Positions 28,560 through 39,087 of a stretch of DNA of 64,000 nucleotides are shown piece by piece. The notes under the pieces were generated by a model. The model saw nothing but the letters and a program-made list of their open reading frames with translations. It ran no database searches and was not told the DNA's origin. Every line of letters begins with the position of its first letter. Position 1 is the stretch's first letter. The DNA comes from Deltaproteobacteria bacterium RBG_13_43_22 (GTDB lineage: Bacteria; Desulfobacterota; RBG-13-43-22): positions 1-64,000 of the forward strand of contig MGQB01000036.1 of the NCBI GenBank assembly GCA_001797675.1, read 5' to 3'. A program made the translations under genes and the position numbers.

Positions 28560-30341
28560 TTGACTGAAACCAAACCTATCGGGCAGCGTACCCATGACTG
28601 CGGGACTCTGACTGCCCAGGATATCGGCCGCTCAGTGAACTTGGCCGGATGGGTGGATACCCGCCGGGACCATGGAGGGCTTATCTTTATCGACCTCCGG
28701 GACCGGGCCGGTATCACCCAGGTTGTCTTCAACCCGGAGATCAACCCGTCCATCCATCAGCAGGCGCATCAACTGCGCAATGAATATTGCATCGCTATCC
28801 ATGGAAAAGTCCGATCCCGGCCTGAAGGTATGGCCAATCCCAATCTTAAAACCGGGGAAATCGAGGTCCTGGTGGATGAGTATCAATTACTGAATACCTC
28901 CAAGACCCCGCCCTTTACCCTGGAGGACACAGCCGAAGTATCCGAGGCCATACGCCTGCGTTACCGCTATCTCGATCTTCGCCGACCGGGCCTGCAGAAA
29001 AATTTCTTTATCCGTCACCAAGCCATCCGGTTTATCCGAAATTTCTTGGACCAAAAAGGGTTCTGCGATGTGGAGACCCCATTTCTGACCAAAAGCACCC
29101 CGGAAGGAGCCCGGGATTATCTGGTCCCCAGTCGAGTTCAGCAGGGGAAGTTCTTCGCCCTGCCCCAGTCCCCTCAGCTTTTTAAACAGCTCCTCATGGT
29201 AGCTGGTTTTGACCGCTATTACCAGGTGGTCCGCTGTTTTCGGGATGAAGACCTCCGTGCCGACCGGCAGCCGGAATTCACCCAATTGGACATGGAAATG
29301 TCCTTTATAACAGAAGAAGATATTTGCAATTTAATTGAAGAACTTATCTGTCAATTATTCAAGCAGATTCTTGAGATGGAAATCCCTAAGCCCTTTCGTC
29401 GTTTGACCTATGAAGAGGCCATGAACCGATATGGAACTGACCGTCCGGACCTTAGATTTGGGCTGGAAATCGTGGATCTGACCGCCCTGGTAAAGGAATC
29501 GGAGGTCAAGGTCTTTTCTGAGGCAGCCCAAAAGGGAGGATGCATTAAGGCCATCCGGGTCCCAAAAGGAGCCGCCTTTTCCAGAAAAGAATTAGATGAT
29601 CTGGTCGGCCTGGCTCAAGAATGGGGGGCCAAAGGCCTGGCCTGGGCCAAAATCAACCCTGAGGGATGGCAATCCCCTCTGGCCAAATTCTTTAAAGAAG
29701 ACGAGCGGAAAGTGATTGACCGGACTCTCGAGGCCCTGCCTGGAGATCTGATCCTTTTTCAGGCCGATGTCCCTTCCGTGGTCCATGAAGTCCTGGGCAA
29801 GGTCCGCCTTCATCTTGGAATGCAGATTCCCCTTCCCAAAGACCGATTCGAATTCACCTGGGTTCTTCAATTCCCCCTTCTAGAATACCGGGTGGAAGAA
29901 GGCCGCTATGGGGCGGTGCATCATCCTTTCACCTCTCCCCTGGAGGAGGATCTTTCGCTCCTGGAATCCCAGCCGGAAAAGGTCCGTTCCCGGGCTTATG
30001 ACTTGGTCTTGAATGGAAATGAAATCGGCGGCGGCAGTATCCGTATTCACCAGAGGACGTTGCAGGAGAGGATATTCAACGTTTTAAAAATCTCCACGGA
30101 AGAGGCCGAGGAAAAATTCGGTTTTCTTTTAGAGGCCCTGGAAATGGGTGCCCCGCCCCATGGCGGAATCGCCTTCGGACTGGACCGGTTGGTCATGCTC
30201 ATGACCGGCGCCCAATCCCTGCGGGAAGTCATCGCTTTTCCCAAAACCCAAAAGGCGGTTTGCCCTTTGACCAACGCCCCCACCAATGTCGGCAGGATTC
30301 AATTGAATGAATTGGGGTTGAGGTTGGACATTAGGAAATAA
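28560..30341 (+). CDS. aspS: aspartyl-tRNA(Asp/Asn) synthetase
   Basis: 593 aa, TTG start; GWVDTRRDHGGLIFIDLRDR, FCDVETPFLTKSTPEGARDYLVPSR, FRDEDLRADRQPEFTQLDMEMSF, GIAFGLDRLVMLM. Confidence 0.96.
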   Translation: MTETKPIGQRTHDCGTLTAQDIGRSVNLAGWVDTRRDHGGLIFIDLRDRAGITQVVFNPEINPSIHQQAHQLRNEYCIAIHGKVRSRPEGMANPNLKTGEIEVLVDEYQLLNTSKTPPFTLEDTAEVSEAIRLRYRYLDLRRPGLQKNFFIRHQAIRFIRNFLDQKGFCDVETPFLTKSTPEGARDYLVPSRVQQGKFFALPQSPQLFKQLLMVAGFDRYYQVVRCFRDEDLRADRQPEFTQLDMEMSFITEEDICNLIEELICQLFKQILEMEIPKPFRRLTYEEAMNRYGTDRPDLRFGLEIVDLTALVKESEVKVFSEAAQKGGCIKAIRVPKGAAFSRKELDDLVGLAQEWGAKGLAWAKINPEGWQSPLAKFFKEDERKVIDRTLEALPGDLILFQADVPSVVHEVLGKVRLHLGMQIPLPKDRFEFTWVLQFPLLEYRVEEGRYGAVHHPFTSPLEEDLSLLESQPEKVRSRAYDLVLNGNEIGGGSIRIHQRTLQERIFNVLKISTEEAEEKFGFLLEALEMGAPPHGGIAFGLDRLVMLMTGAQSLREVIAFPKTQKAVCPLTNAPTNVGRIQLNELGLRLDIRK

Positions 30342-30349
30342 TTAAAGGA

Positions 30350-30431
30350 CGTTCGTCGTTCATCGTTCGTCGATTTAATCCTTAAACCCTTTTTTTTTCA
30401 CCGAACGCCGAACGCTCAACGATGAACGATA
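30350..30431. repeat. palindromic intergenic element of 7-bp periodic units (GTTCGTC)n
   Basis: GTTCGTC-GTTCATC-GTTCGTC ... reverse complement of right arm CGTTCAT-CGTTGAG-CGTTCGG-CGTTCGG. Confidence 0.75.
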
Positions 30432-30450
30432 TAACGGTACGGAGGTAGTT

Positions 30451-32280
30451 ATGGCCCGCTGGAACCCTAATAAAAAAGTTCTGGATCATGAGCATAGCCG
30501 TTTTTGGGGCTATGAATTAAGGGACATTCCCGAACCCAATCTGCAACGGGATATTTTCCCCTATGATGAAATCTCCCGCATCGATTTTGACCACAAGATC
30601 ATCCCTATCGATCCCTGTGAAGAATTTTGGATTACCGATACCACTTTTCGAGACGGTCAACAGGCCCGTCCCCCCTATACGCTGGAACAAATCCTGAATA
30701 TCTTCGATTTCCTCCACCGCATGGGCGGCCCTTATGGGGTTATCCGCCAAACCGAATTCTTTCTCTACGGGGAAAGGGACAAAGAAGCCGTTCGTAAATG
30801 CCGGGAAAAGGGTTATCCTTATCCGGAAATCACCGGTTGGATCCGTGCCCATCCGGATGACCTGAAACTGGTTAAAGAGATGGGACTTTCGGAAACCGGG
30901 ATACTCACCTCGGTCTCCGATTACCATATCTTTTATAAGCTGAATTTAACAAGGTCTCAGGCCTTTAACCAATACCTTTCCATCGTGAAAAAGGCTCTGG
31001 ATCTTGGTATAGTCCCCCGCTGTCACTTTGAAGATATCACCAAAGCCGACATCTATGGATTTTGCGTGCCGTTGGCCATGGAATTGATGAAACTCCGGGA
31101 GTCCTCAGGAATCGACATCAAAATTCGCCTCTGCGATACCCTGGGTTATGGGGTTACCTATCCCGGGGCAGCCCTACCCCGCAGCGTGCCCAAATTGGTC
31201 CGGGCCATGATCGAAGATGCCGGAGTTCCGGGCCGGCTTCTGGAATGGCATGGCCACAACGATTTTCACAAAGGATTTATCAACGCCACAACTTCCTGGC
31301 TCTATGGCTGTGCAGCGGTCAATGGCGCCCTTTTGGGTTTTGGTGAAAGGACCGGAAATACGCCGGTTGAGGGTCTGCTGATCGAATATATCAGTCTCTT
31401 GGGACAGGATAACGGGATCGACACCCAGGCCATCACCGAGATGGCCGAATATATTGAGAAGGAGCTCCATTACGCCATCCCGGCCAATTTTCCTTTTGTC
31501 GGTGCGGACTTCAATGCCACCAGCGCCGGAATTCATGTCGACGGCCTGATCAAGAATGAAGAAATCTATAACATTTTTGATACTCATAAAATCCTAAGCC
31601 GTCCTATCAGCATCATCATCACCGACAAATCCGGCCTGGCCGGGGTCGTTCACTGGCTGAATAAGCGGCTCGATCTTACGGGCGCCAACGCCGTCGACAA
31701 ACAGCACCCGGGCGTGATCAAAATTTACAAATGGGTCATGAAACAATATGAGGAAGGCCGGACCACCTCCATCTCCGCCCAGGAAATGGAACGGATTAGC
31801 CGAAAACACCTTCCTGAATACTTTGTCTCTGAGTTCGATGAACTGAAACAAAAGGCCTATCATCTGGCTTTTCATATTGTTGAAGAAATTCTGCAACGGG
31901 AAGAAATCCGGAGCATGGACCCGGTCCTTCAGGAACCGGTCATGGAAAACTTTATCGAGCTCAATCCCTTTATCCAGTTTATTTACATCACCAACATGGA
32001 AGGGAAGAAGATCACCAAAAACATCACCCGGGTCATCGACCGGGCCAAATATCAGGTCTTTAAATTGGACGAGGACTTTTCCGACCGCTCCTGGTTCGCC
32101 CAGCCCATTAAAGACGGCAAGATTCATGTGACCGACTTTTACACGTCAAAAATCACCGCTGCCCTGTGCATCACCGTTTCCGGACCGATTAGAAACCAGG
32201 AAAACGAAATTCAGGGAATCCTGGGGATAGACATCAAATTCGAGGACCTGGCCAAGATGGATCAGGATGGAGAGTTATAG
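30451..32280 (+). CDS. HMGL-like (2-isopropylmalate/Re-citrate synthase-type TIM barrel) enzyme with C-terminal Cache-like sensor domain
   Basis: 609 aa; WITDTTFRDGQQARP, EWHGHNDFHKGFINATTSWLYGCAAVNGALLGFGERTGNTPVEGLLIEY; C-terminus FIYITNMEGKKITKNI...DFSDRSWFAQPIKDGKIHVTDFYTSKITAALCITVSGPIRNQENEIQGILGIDIKFEDL. Confidence 0.85.
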   Translation: MARWNPNKKVLDHEHSRFWGYELRDIPEPNLQRDIFPYDEISRIDFDHKIIPIDPCEEFWITDTTFRDGQQARPPYTLEQILNIFDFLHRMGGPYGVIRQTEFFLYGERDKEAVRKCREKGYPYPEITGWIRAHPDDLKLVKEMGLSETGILTSVSDYHIFYKLNLTRSQAFNQYLSIVKKALDLGIVPRCHFEDITKADIYGFCVPLAMELMKLRESSGIDIKIRLCDTLGYGVTYPGAALPRSVPKLVRAMIEDAGVPGRLLEWHGHNDFHKGFINATTSWLYGCAAVNGALLGFGERTGNTPVEGLLIEYISLLGQDNGIDTQAITEMAEYIEKELHYAIPANFPFVGADFNATSAGIHVDGLIKNEEIYNIFDTHKILSRPISIIITDKSGLAGVVHWLNKRLDLTGANAVDKQHPGVIKIYKWVMKQYEEGRTTSISAQEMERISRKHLPEYFVSEFDELKQKAYHLAFHIVEEILQREEIRSMDPVLQEPVMENFIELNPFIQFIYITNMEGKKITKNITRVIDRAKYQVFKLDEDFSDRSWFAQPIKDGKIHVTDFYTSKITAALCITVSGPIRNQENEIQGILGIDIKFEDLAKMDQDGEL

Positions 32281-32386
32281 ATTTTCCGCCTATTATGAGC
32301 TTTGGGCTTGACAAAATTTTTTATACTTATTAAATAGTTCGTAACCCTTTTACCCTATAAATTTAAAAAAATAAGGAGGAGATATC

Positions 32387-32599
32387 GTGGCAGAGATTTT
32401 AGCACCTATGGCCGGCAAGGTTATTGAGGTTAAAGTGAAGGTGGGCGATTCGGTTCACGAAGACGATGAAGTGGCTGTTATTGAGGCCATGAAAATGGAA
32501 ATGCCGATCCTGACTTACTCGGATGGAACGGTTAAAGAGATCAAAGTGGCCAAAGGGGATTCCGTTGAGGCCGATCAGGTCTTGATGATTATTGAGTAA
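32387..32599 (+). CDS. minimal biotin carboxyl carrier protein
   Basis: 70 aa, GTG start; APMAGKVIEV...VAVIEAMKMEMPI (biotinyl-Lys motif AMKM). Confidence 0.92.
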   Translation: MAEILAPMAGKVIEVKVKVGDSVHEDDEVAVIEAMKMEMPILTYSDGTVKEIKVAKGDSVEADQVLMIIE

Positions 32600-32610
32600 A
32601 AATCTATAGA

Positions 32611-32706
32611 GGATTCAAGGGGTCCAGGAGTCAAGGACCGCGGGGCGGAGTGAAGGGCATGGAAGGTAAAACCCTTGGACCCTCGAATCCTGGAATCCTT
32701 GACCCC
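32611..32706 (+). repeat. intergenic repeat family B, copy 4
   Basis: GGATTCAAGGGGTCCAGGAGTCAAGGACCGCGGGGCGGAGTGAAGGGCATGGAAGG... matches copies 2 and 3. Confidence 0.85.
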
Positions 32707-32731
32707 TATTTTCTTTTTTAAAGGGAACCCA

Positions 32732-34285
32732 ATGACCAATGAAGAACGAATTAAGGAATTGATCGAGCGGGACGCTCAGGCCGAAATGGGCGGAGGCCGG
32801 GATAAAATCGACAGCCAGCATAAAAAGGGTAAACTCACGGCCAGGGAACGGATCGATTATCTATTGGATAGAGATACCTTCGAGGAATTGGATAAATTTG
32901 TAGTCCATCGCTGTTATGATTTCGGCATGGAAAAACAAAAAATTTTCGGAGACGGGGTGGTGACCGGATACGGCCGGATCAACGGCCGACTGGTTTACCT
33001 CTTTTCCCAGGACTTTACCGTATTCGGCGGTAGCCTCAGCGGTCCTTTCGGAGAAAAGATATGCAAAATTATGGACCTGGCCTTACGAAGCGGGGCACCG
33101 GTCATCGGGTTGAATGATTCGGGTGGAGCACGTATCCAGGAAGGGGTCAACAGCCTGGGGGCTTACGGTGAAATTTTCAAAAGGAACGTCAGATCCTCCG
33201 GAATTATCCCTCAAATTTCAGCCATTATGGGGCCCTGTGCCGGAGGCGCCGTCTATTCCCCGGCTATCACCGATTTTATCATCATGGTCGAAAAGACCAG
33301 CCACATGTTTATCACCGGTCCTCAGGTCATTAAGGCCACTACCCATGAAGAGGTTGAACCTGAAGCCCTTGGCGGAGCGGTCAGACACAATACCACCAGC
33401 GGTGTAGCCCATTTCTCGGCCAAAGACGACCAGAAAGCCTTGGATCTGATCAAGGAACTTTTATCTTTCCTTCCGCAAAACTGCAATGAGCCTCCCCCTC
33501 AGATCGAATCCAAAGACGATCCCAATAGGACGGATATGAATCTAAGGGCCATCATTCCCGATAATCCGCGCCTTCCTTATGATATGAAAAGAATCATCCT
33601 CTCCGTTGTGGATGATCACCACTTTTTTGAGGTCCAGAAATTATACGCCCCCAATATGATTATCGGTTTGGCCCGGATGAACGGGATGCCGGTCGGCATC
33701 GTAGCCAACCAGCCAAGATTCCTGGCCGGATGCCTGGACATCAATGCCTCGGACAAATGCGCCCGTTTTGTGCGATTTTGCGACTGCTTCAATCTCCCGG
33801 TCCTCACGTTTGTGGATGTTCCCGGTTTCCTGCCCGGCGTGGCTCAAGAGTACGGGGGGATTATCCGCCATGGGGCCAAGATCATTTATGCCTATTGCGA
33901 TGCCTCGGTGCCCAAGGTGACGGTGATCACCCGAAAGGCTTATGGAGGGGCCTATGATGTCATGGGCAGCAAACATCACGGGGGGGACATCAATTTTGCC
34001 TATCCCATGGCCGAGATCGCCGTCATGGGCCCGGATGGGGCGGTTCCCATTGTCTTTCGCAATCAACTAAACCAGGCGGCCGATCCGGAAAAAACCCGGC
34101 AGGAATTGATTGATGATTATCGTCAGACTTTTGCCAGTCCTTATAAAGCTGCCGAGTTAGGATATATTGATGAAATCATCCTTCCTGAATACACCCGCCC
34201 CAAATTGATCCGCGCCCTGGAATCCCTGAAAACCAAAGTGGATGTGCATCGGCTCCCTCGCCGGCATGGAAATATACCCTTGTGA
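32732..34285 (+). CDS. acyl-CoA carboxylase/decarboxylase carboxyltransferase (propionyl-/methylmalonyl-CoA type beta subunit)
   Basis: Start ATGACCAATGAA at 32732; [49 protein letters not shown]. Confidence 0.92.
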   Translation: MTNEERIKELIERDAQAEMGGGRDKIDSQHKKGKLTARERIDYLLDRDTFEELDKFVVHRCYDFGMEKQKIFGDGVVTGYGRINGRLVYLFSQDFTVFGGSLSGPFGEKICKIMDLALRSGAPVIGLNDSGGARIQEGVNSLGAYGEIFKRNVRSSGIIPQISAIMGPCAGGAVYSPAITDFIIMVEKTSHMFITGPQVIKATTHEEVEPEALGGAVRHNTTSGVAHFSAKDDQKALDLIKELLSFLPQNCNEPPPQIESKDDPNRTDMNLRAIIPDNPRLPYDMKRIILSVVDDHHFFEVQKLYAPNMIIGLARMNGMPVGIVANQPRFLAGCLDINASDKCARFVRFCDCFNLPVLTFVDVPGFLPGVAQEYGGIIRHGAKIIYAYCDASVPKVTVITRKAYGGAYDVMGSKHHGGDINFAYPMAEIAVMGPDGAVPIVFRNQLNQAADPEKTRQELIDDYRQTFASPYKAAELGYIDEIILPEYTRPKLIRALESLKTKVDVHRLPRRHGNIPL

Positions 34286-34286
34286 T

Positions 34287-34379
34287 GCGTTACGAGTTGC
34301 CAGTTTCGGATTTCGGGTTAAAAAACTTAACCTCAAGCACTCAGCAGGCAACCCCTAACTCGCAACCCGCAACCCGTAC
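34287..34379. repeat. palindromic intergenic element of 7-bp periodic units (GCAACCC)n
   Basis: Right arm GCAACCC-GCAACCC-GTACC; reverse complement of left arm AACCCGA-AATCCGA-AACTGGC-AACTCGT-AACGC. Confidence 0.65.
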
Positions 34380-34394
34380 CATTGGAGTTTATCC

Positions 34395-36071
34395 ATGTTT
34401 GATCCGGAAAAAATAAAAGATCTGAAAAAACAACAATCAGCCTGGGAGGAGAAAATCGAATCAAAACTTTCCAAGGCACCGGAAAGGCAAAAGATCTTTA
34501 AGACTATTTCGGAAATTCCGATACAACGGGTCTATTCCCCCGGCGACATCCCGAATCTGGACTATGATAGGGATCTGGCCTTTCCGGGAGAATTTCCTTT
34601 TACCCGGGGGGTCCAGCCCACCATGTACCGGGGTCGATTCTGGACCATGCGCCAATACGCCGGTTTTGCCGATGCCGAAGAATCCAACCGCCGCTATAAA
34701 TACCTATTGGACCAGGGCCAGACAGGGCTTTCTGTGGCCTTTGATCTGCCCACCCAGATCGGATACGACTCCGATCACCCGTTGGCCCAGGGGGAGGTGG
34801 GAAAAGTCGGGGTGGCCATCGACTCCCTTTTGGATATGGAAACCTTGTTTGACGGCATCCCTCTGGACAAAGTCAGCACCTCCATGACCATCAATGCCCC
34901 GGCAGCCGTCCTCTTGGCCATGTACATCGGCGTGGCGGAGAAACAAGGAGTTTCTTCCAAGGACCTCAATGGGACTATTCAAAATGATATTTTGAAAGAA
35001 TATTCTTCCCGGGGGACCTATATTTTTCCGCCCCAGCCTTCCTTGCGCATCATTACCAATATTTTTGGATATTGTTCCAAAGAAGTCCCTAAATGGAACA
35101 CCATCAGCATCAGCGGATATCATATCCGGGAGGCCGGTTCCACGGCCGTTCAGGAAGTGGCCTTTACCCTGGCAAACGGTTTGGCTTATGTGGAGGCCGC
35201 CCAAAAAGCCGGTTTGGATGTAGATGTGATCGGCCCCCGATTGTCCTTTTTCTTCAATGCCCATCTTGATTTTTTTGAAGAGATCGCCAAATATCGGGCC
35301 GCCCGCCGTCTCTGGGCCCGCCTGATGAAAGAACGGTTCGGCTCCAAAGATCCCCGGACCATGACCTTGCGTTTTCACACCCAAACCGCCGGCTGTTCCT
35401 TGACCGCCCAGCAGCCCAAAAACAATATTGTCCGGGTCGCCTTTCAGGCCTTGTCCGCAGTCCTGGGGGGGACCCAGTCTCTGCATACCAATTCCATGGA
35501 TGAGGCCCTGGCCCTGCCTACCGAGGAAGCGGTCCAGGTCGCCTTGCGCACCCAGCAATTGATCGCTTATGAGACCGGCGTCACCGATACCGTCGATCCC
35601 CTGGCCGGGTCTTTTTATATCGAACATCTGACCACCACTATTGAAGAAAAGGCCATGGATTATCTCCGGAAGATCGATGAACTGGGGGGGGCGGCGGCCG
35701 CTATAGAAAAAGGATTTATCCAAAGAGAAATCCAGGAAAGTGCCTTTCGTTACCAGAAGGCCATTGAAGCCGGCGATCGTGTGGTGGTCGGGATCAATAA
35801 GTTCCAGATCAAAGAACCGCCGCCTTCAGGATTGCTCAAAGTCGATCCGGCCATCAGGGAACAGCAGATCCAAAAAATTAGAAAAATAAAACAAACGCGG
35901 GACAATACGAGGGTGCTTTCCTGTTTGGACAGCCTTAAAAAAACCGCCGAAGGGTCGGATAACCTGATGCCCCCCATCCTCGAGGCGGTTCGGGCTTATG
36001 CGACCTTAGGGGAAATCTGCGATACCCTGCGGTCGGTTTTCGGGGAATACACAGCGGTTTCAACTTTATAA
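34395..36071 (+). CDS. methylmalonyl-CoA mutase, large (catalytic) subunit of split type
   Basis: 558 aa; [17 protein letters not shown] (Tyr retained), [45 protein letters not shown] (Arg retained), [15 protein letters not shown]. Confidence 0.94.
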   Translation: MFDPEKIKDLKKQQSAWEEKIESKLSKAPERQKIFKTISEIPIQRVYSPGDIPNLDYDRDLAFPGEFPFTRGVQPTMYRGRFWTMRQYAGFADAEESNRRYKYLLDQGQTGLSVAFDLPTQIGYDSDHPLAQGEVGKVGVAIDSLLDMETLFDGIPLDKVSTSMTINAPAAVLLAMYIGVAEKQGVSSKDLNGTIQNDILKEYSSRGTYIFPPQPSLRIITNIFGYCSKEVPKWNTISISGYHIREAGSTAVQEVAFTLANGLAYVEAAQKAGLDVDVIGPRLSFFFNAHLDFFEEIAKYRAARRLWARLMKERFGSKDPRTMTLRFHTQTAGCSLTAQQPKNNIVRVAFQALSAVLGGTQSLHTNSMDEALALPTEEAVQVALRTQQLIAYETGVTDTVDPLAGSFYIEHLTTTIEEKAMDYLRKIDELGGAAAAIEKGFIQREIQESAFRYQKAIEAGDRVVVGINKFQIKEPPPSGLLKVDPAIREQQIQKIRKIKQTRDNTRVLSCLDSLKKTAEGSDNLMPPILEAVRAYATLGEICDTLRSVFGEYTAVSTL

Positions 36072-36177
36072 TTAGTTAGATGTCATTTTTTTGTAAATTA
36101 TTTTCCCCGCAAAGACGCAAAGAACAAGGTTTTTCAAGTTTTCAGTTCCAATTTTTCAGGTTAGGAGGTTTGGTTCC

Positions 36178-36582
36178 ATGAGCAATGAAAGGAAAATACG
36201 CGTCCTGGCCGCCAAACCGGGACTGGACGGACATGATCGAGGGATCAAAGTCATCTGTCATGCCTTGCGGGATGCCGGCATGGAGGTGATCTATACCGGC
36301 CTCCGACAAACCCCGGAACAGATCGCGGCCACGGCCGTTCAGGAGGATGTGGATGTTATTGCCTTGAGTGTCCTCTCCGGGGCTCATGATTATCTCTTTC
36401 CCCGGATCATGGAACTGGTCAAGGGAAAAGGGTTGAAGGATGTCCTGGTTATCGGCGGAGGGGTCATTCCGGAAGAAGACATCCCGGCCCTGAAGGCGGC
36501 CGGAATCAGTGAAATATTCGGTCCGGGAACCTATACCTCGGATATCGTCCAATACATCCAGGAAAACGTCAGAAAAACCTGA
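36178..36582 (+). CDS. methylmalonyl-CoA mutase, B12-binding small subunit
   Basis: 134 aa; [42 protein letters not shown] (DxHxxG). Confidence 0.95.
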   Translation: MSNERKIRVLAAKPGLDGHDRGIKVICHALRDAGMEVIYTGLRQTPEQIAATAVQEDVDVIALSVLSGAHDYLFPRIMELVKGKGLKDVLVIGGGVIPEEDIPALKAAGISEIFGPGTYTSDIVQYIQENVRKT

Positions 36583-36696
36583 AAAATAAAAAACCTTTTC
36601 CCAAAAATCCACTACTTTATCAGCGAAATAGAATTTCTCTATTAATCGACTTGATTCATTACTGAACTCTCTCTCCTTCTCAAAATGTCGAAAAAT

Positions 36697-36723
36697 TCAA
36701 GTTTTTTCTTTTTAAACCGACAA
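36697..36723 (+). promoter_or_regulatory. sigma28 (FliA)-like promoter upstream of flagellin
   Basis: TCAAGTTT-N11-ACCGACAA compared with consensus TAAAGTTT-N11-GCCGATAA. Confidence 0.5.
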
Positions 36724-36852
36724 AATAGTCAGGAATAAAAAACAGGAGGGAGGACTATAGGCTTTTTATGCGGTATGGTATTTCAGGACAACCAAACTGC
36801 AGTCAGCTTGGCAAGAAGGGCAAAAGGAACAACATAGAAAAGGGAAAAAAAA

Positions 36853-37674
36853 TTGGCCAATGAAATTTCCTTAACCTCGGGAATGCGGAGTAATTTAATC
36901 AGTCTGCAGTTGACCACTAAACTTTTAAGTGAAACCCAGACCCGTTTGTCCACCGGTAAAAGGGTGAATACTGTCCTGGATGATCCGGTCAACTACTTTG
37001 CCGCACAGAGCCACACGACCCGGGCGGCCGACCTGGCTTCCCGTAAGGACGGCATGGGGGAAGCCATCAATATCGTAGCCTCGGCCGACAAAGGGTTAAC
37101 CGCCATCACTAACCTATATGAACAGGCCAAAGGTATTGCCACTTCGGCCCTAGCCACCACGGATACCGCTTCCCGGATCTCCTATCAGAACCAATACAAC
37201 ATAGTGATGAGTCAGATCGTCACCATGGCCAAAGATTCCGGGTATAAGGGGACGAATCTTTTAGATAATGGTTCAGTGGATGTCAAATTTAATGAGGACG
37301 GCTCTTCAAAACTAACGGTAAACGGCTTTAATGCGACAAATTTACCGGAAATTGGTTTAGGTTTTCCCTATTTTTGGGGTATCAACGGCGATACCTTTAT
37401 TAACGAGTCCTTGTCGGAGATTAATACGGCCTGTGAGATTATAAGAACCAAGGCAAAGACCCTGGCGGCCAATATGAATGTCATCACCACCCGTCAGGAT
37501 TTTACCACTAATATGATCAATACCCTGAAATCAGGAGCCGATAATTTGACTTTGGCTGACATGAATGAAGAATCGGCTAATATGCTGATGCTTCAAACCA
37601 GGCAGTCTCTGGGTACGACTTCACTTTCTATTGCATCTCAGGCGGCCCAAGCCGTTTTGAAGTTGTTCGGTTAA
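36853..37674 (+). CDS. flagellin (short, orphan)
   Basis: 273 aa, TTG start; ETQTRLSTGKRVNTVLDDPVNYFAAQSH N-terminal and MNEESANMLMLQTRQSLGTTSLSIASQAAQAVLKLFG C-terminal flagellin domains. Confidence 0.88.
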   Translation: MANEISLTSGMRSNLISLQLTTKLLSETQTRLSTGKRVNTVLDDPVNYFAAQSHTTRAADLASRKDGMGEAINIVASADKGLTAITNLYEQAKGIATSALATTDTASRISYQNQYNIVMSQIVTMAKDSGYKGTNLLDNGSVDVKFNEDGSSKLTVNGFNATNLPEIGLGFPYFWGINGDTFINESLSEINTACEIIRTKAKTLAANMNVITTRQDFTTNMINTLKSGADNLTLADMNEESANMLMLQTRQSLGTTSLSIASQAAQAVLKLFG

Positions 37675-38598
37675 CGACTTGACTGAATAAGACGCCAGTA
37701 ACTAATTAAATAATTTATGGAATCAACTTTCACCGCCTCCACTGATTCTCTTGGATGATGTTCTCGCCTCTTTCAATCGCGAACCCAACCCCGGAGGACT
37801 TATCCCCAATCTCTTGACTAATGTTCTGAACGATATCCCAGCACCCCTGATGGCGTTAAAATCCTCGTAATCTTACCACGTCAGGAATATCTAACGACAA
37901 TCTATGCCCCCGATCATGATGTGGAGCTAAACACCGGGAGCGGCAAGACAAGCTGGTGTATATATTCACTCCCAAATACCACGACTTATCGTGTCAACTT
38001 AAGTGCTTATTAGTGTGCCCGAAAACGACGAAACTGGTTTTGCAACTTTTTCCCGGCGGGATGATAAATTTTCTTAGCCGGGGGTAGTATTTTTTCTAAT
38101 TTAGGTTGTTGAACAGAATTTTTATTGCCATTGAAGATACCGGGAGCAAGCCCCCGGCAATGCGTAACCACAAACAAATTCTATCTTTTTTCTTATCCTT
38201 CACTAGCTTGACGTCCAATTTGAAGAAATGGGCTGGCAAATGGTTATGCTGGCATATTTCTTGATTAAAGATGTCCGAAAGGCAGATTTGAAAGCCTATC
38301 TGTTTTTGTAAGGTCATAAGGTCTTAGCTAAAAATTTAGAATAATAGGCCTAACCCCGCCAGGCTCTAAAGTTTTTCTAAAAAATTCCGATCAATAAGTA
38401 GGTATCGTGAATCCGGCAAACCTTTTAGGAAAACTATTGGAGTCTGTAATTCTTCTTTTATTATAAGAATAGAAGGAAAAACAAGGAGCGGGTGATTGAT
38501 CCTTACATTTAACTTAGGCAACTTGTTTGGTATTTGCAGTTAATCATGTATAGGCTTGGGACCTGTAATAAACCAATTAAACCCAAAAAATATCCAGA

Positions 38599-39087
38599 AT
38601 GATATTTACCATTAATAAAAGAATAATCATTTTAGTGGCGTTAACAGCCATCGGCATTCTGGACATGAGCAGTATCTCCATGGCTGCAACCAAAACCAAC
38701 AACCTTAATGTAACGGCATCTGTGGCTACAAACTGTAATATCATCAGCGTGACCGATGTCGCCTTCGGTGCGTATGATCCAACGAATGCGACCGATCTCG
38801 ATGTTAACGGGGATTTGACCTTTCGATGCACAAAAAACACCGCCTTTAAGACGTATATCGTCGGTACTAGGGCGATGGTCGGAGCCGTTAATCTTGATAA
38901 CCTTAACTTCGAGCTTTATACCGATGCAGGACGCACAACGGTCTACCCCAGCACCAACGCGGGCGGCAGTACCGTTACCCCGAATAACAGTCCAATAATC
39001 TCAACGATCTATGGCCGGATCCCAGCTCTTCAGGATGCGAGTATCGATACCTACTCGAAAGTTTTGACGGCCGCAGTAGAATATTAG
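38599..39087 (+). CDS. SCPU-domain (spore coat protein U-like) archaic fimbrial subunit, copy 1 (possibly decaying)
   Basis: 162 aa; NCNIISVTDVAFGAYDPTNATDLDVNGDLTFRCTKNTAFKTYIVGTRAMVG; paralog of 39835-40311. Confidence 0.82.
   Translation: MIFTINKRIIILVALTAIGILDMSSISMAATKTNNLNVTASVATNCNIISVTDVAFGAYDPTNATDLDVNGDLTFRCTKNTAFKTYIVGTRAMVGAVNLDNLNFELYTDAGRTTVYPSTNAGGSTVTPNNSPIISTIYGRIPALQDASIDTYSKVLTAAVEY

Noticed and set aside
32675-32731. N-terminal extension [19 protein letters not shown] of the carboxyltransferase
   Set aside because: It is repeat family B read through in frame; a proper start with upstream AAGGGA exists at 32732.
34704-35723. 339-aa antisense ORF inside the methylmalonyl-CoA mutase gene
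   Set aside because: Shadow ORF on the strand opposite a strongly supported gene; no recognisable domain. The same reasoning applies to 1404-2045, 2400-3014, 24295-24996, 46807-47514 and 53757-54383.
38400-38480. c-di-GMP (GEMM) riboswitch in the pilin leader
   Set aside because: Only a fragment resembling GGCAAACC was found; the remaining conserved GEMM core (GGGACGCAAAGC) is absent.
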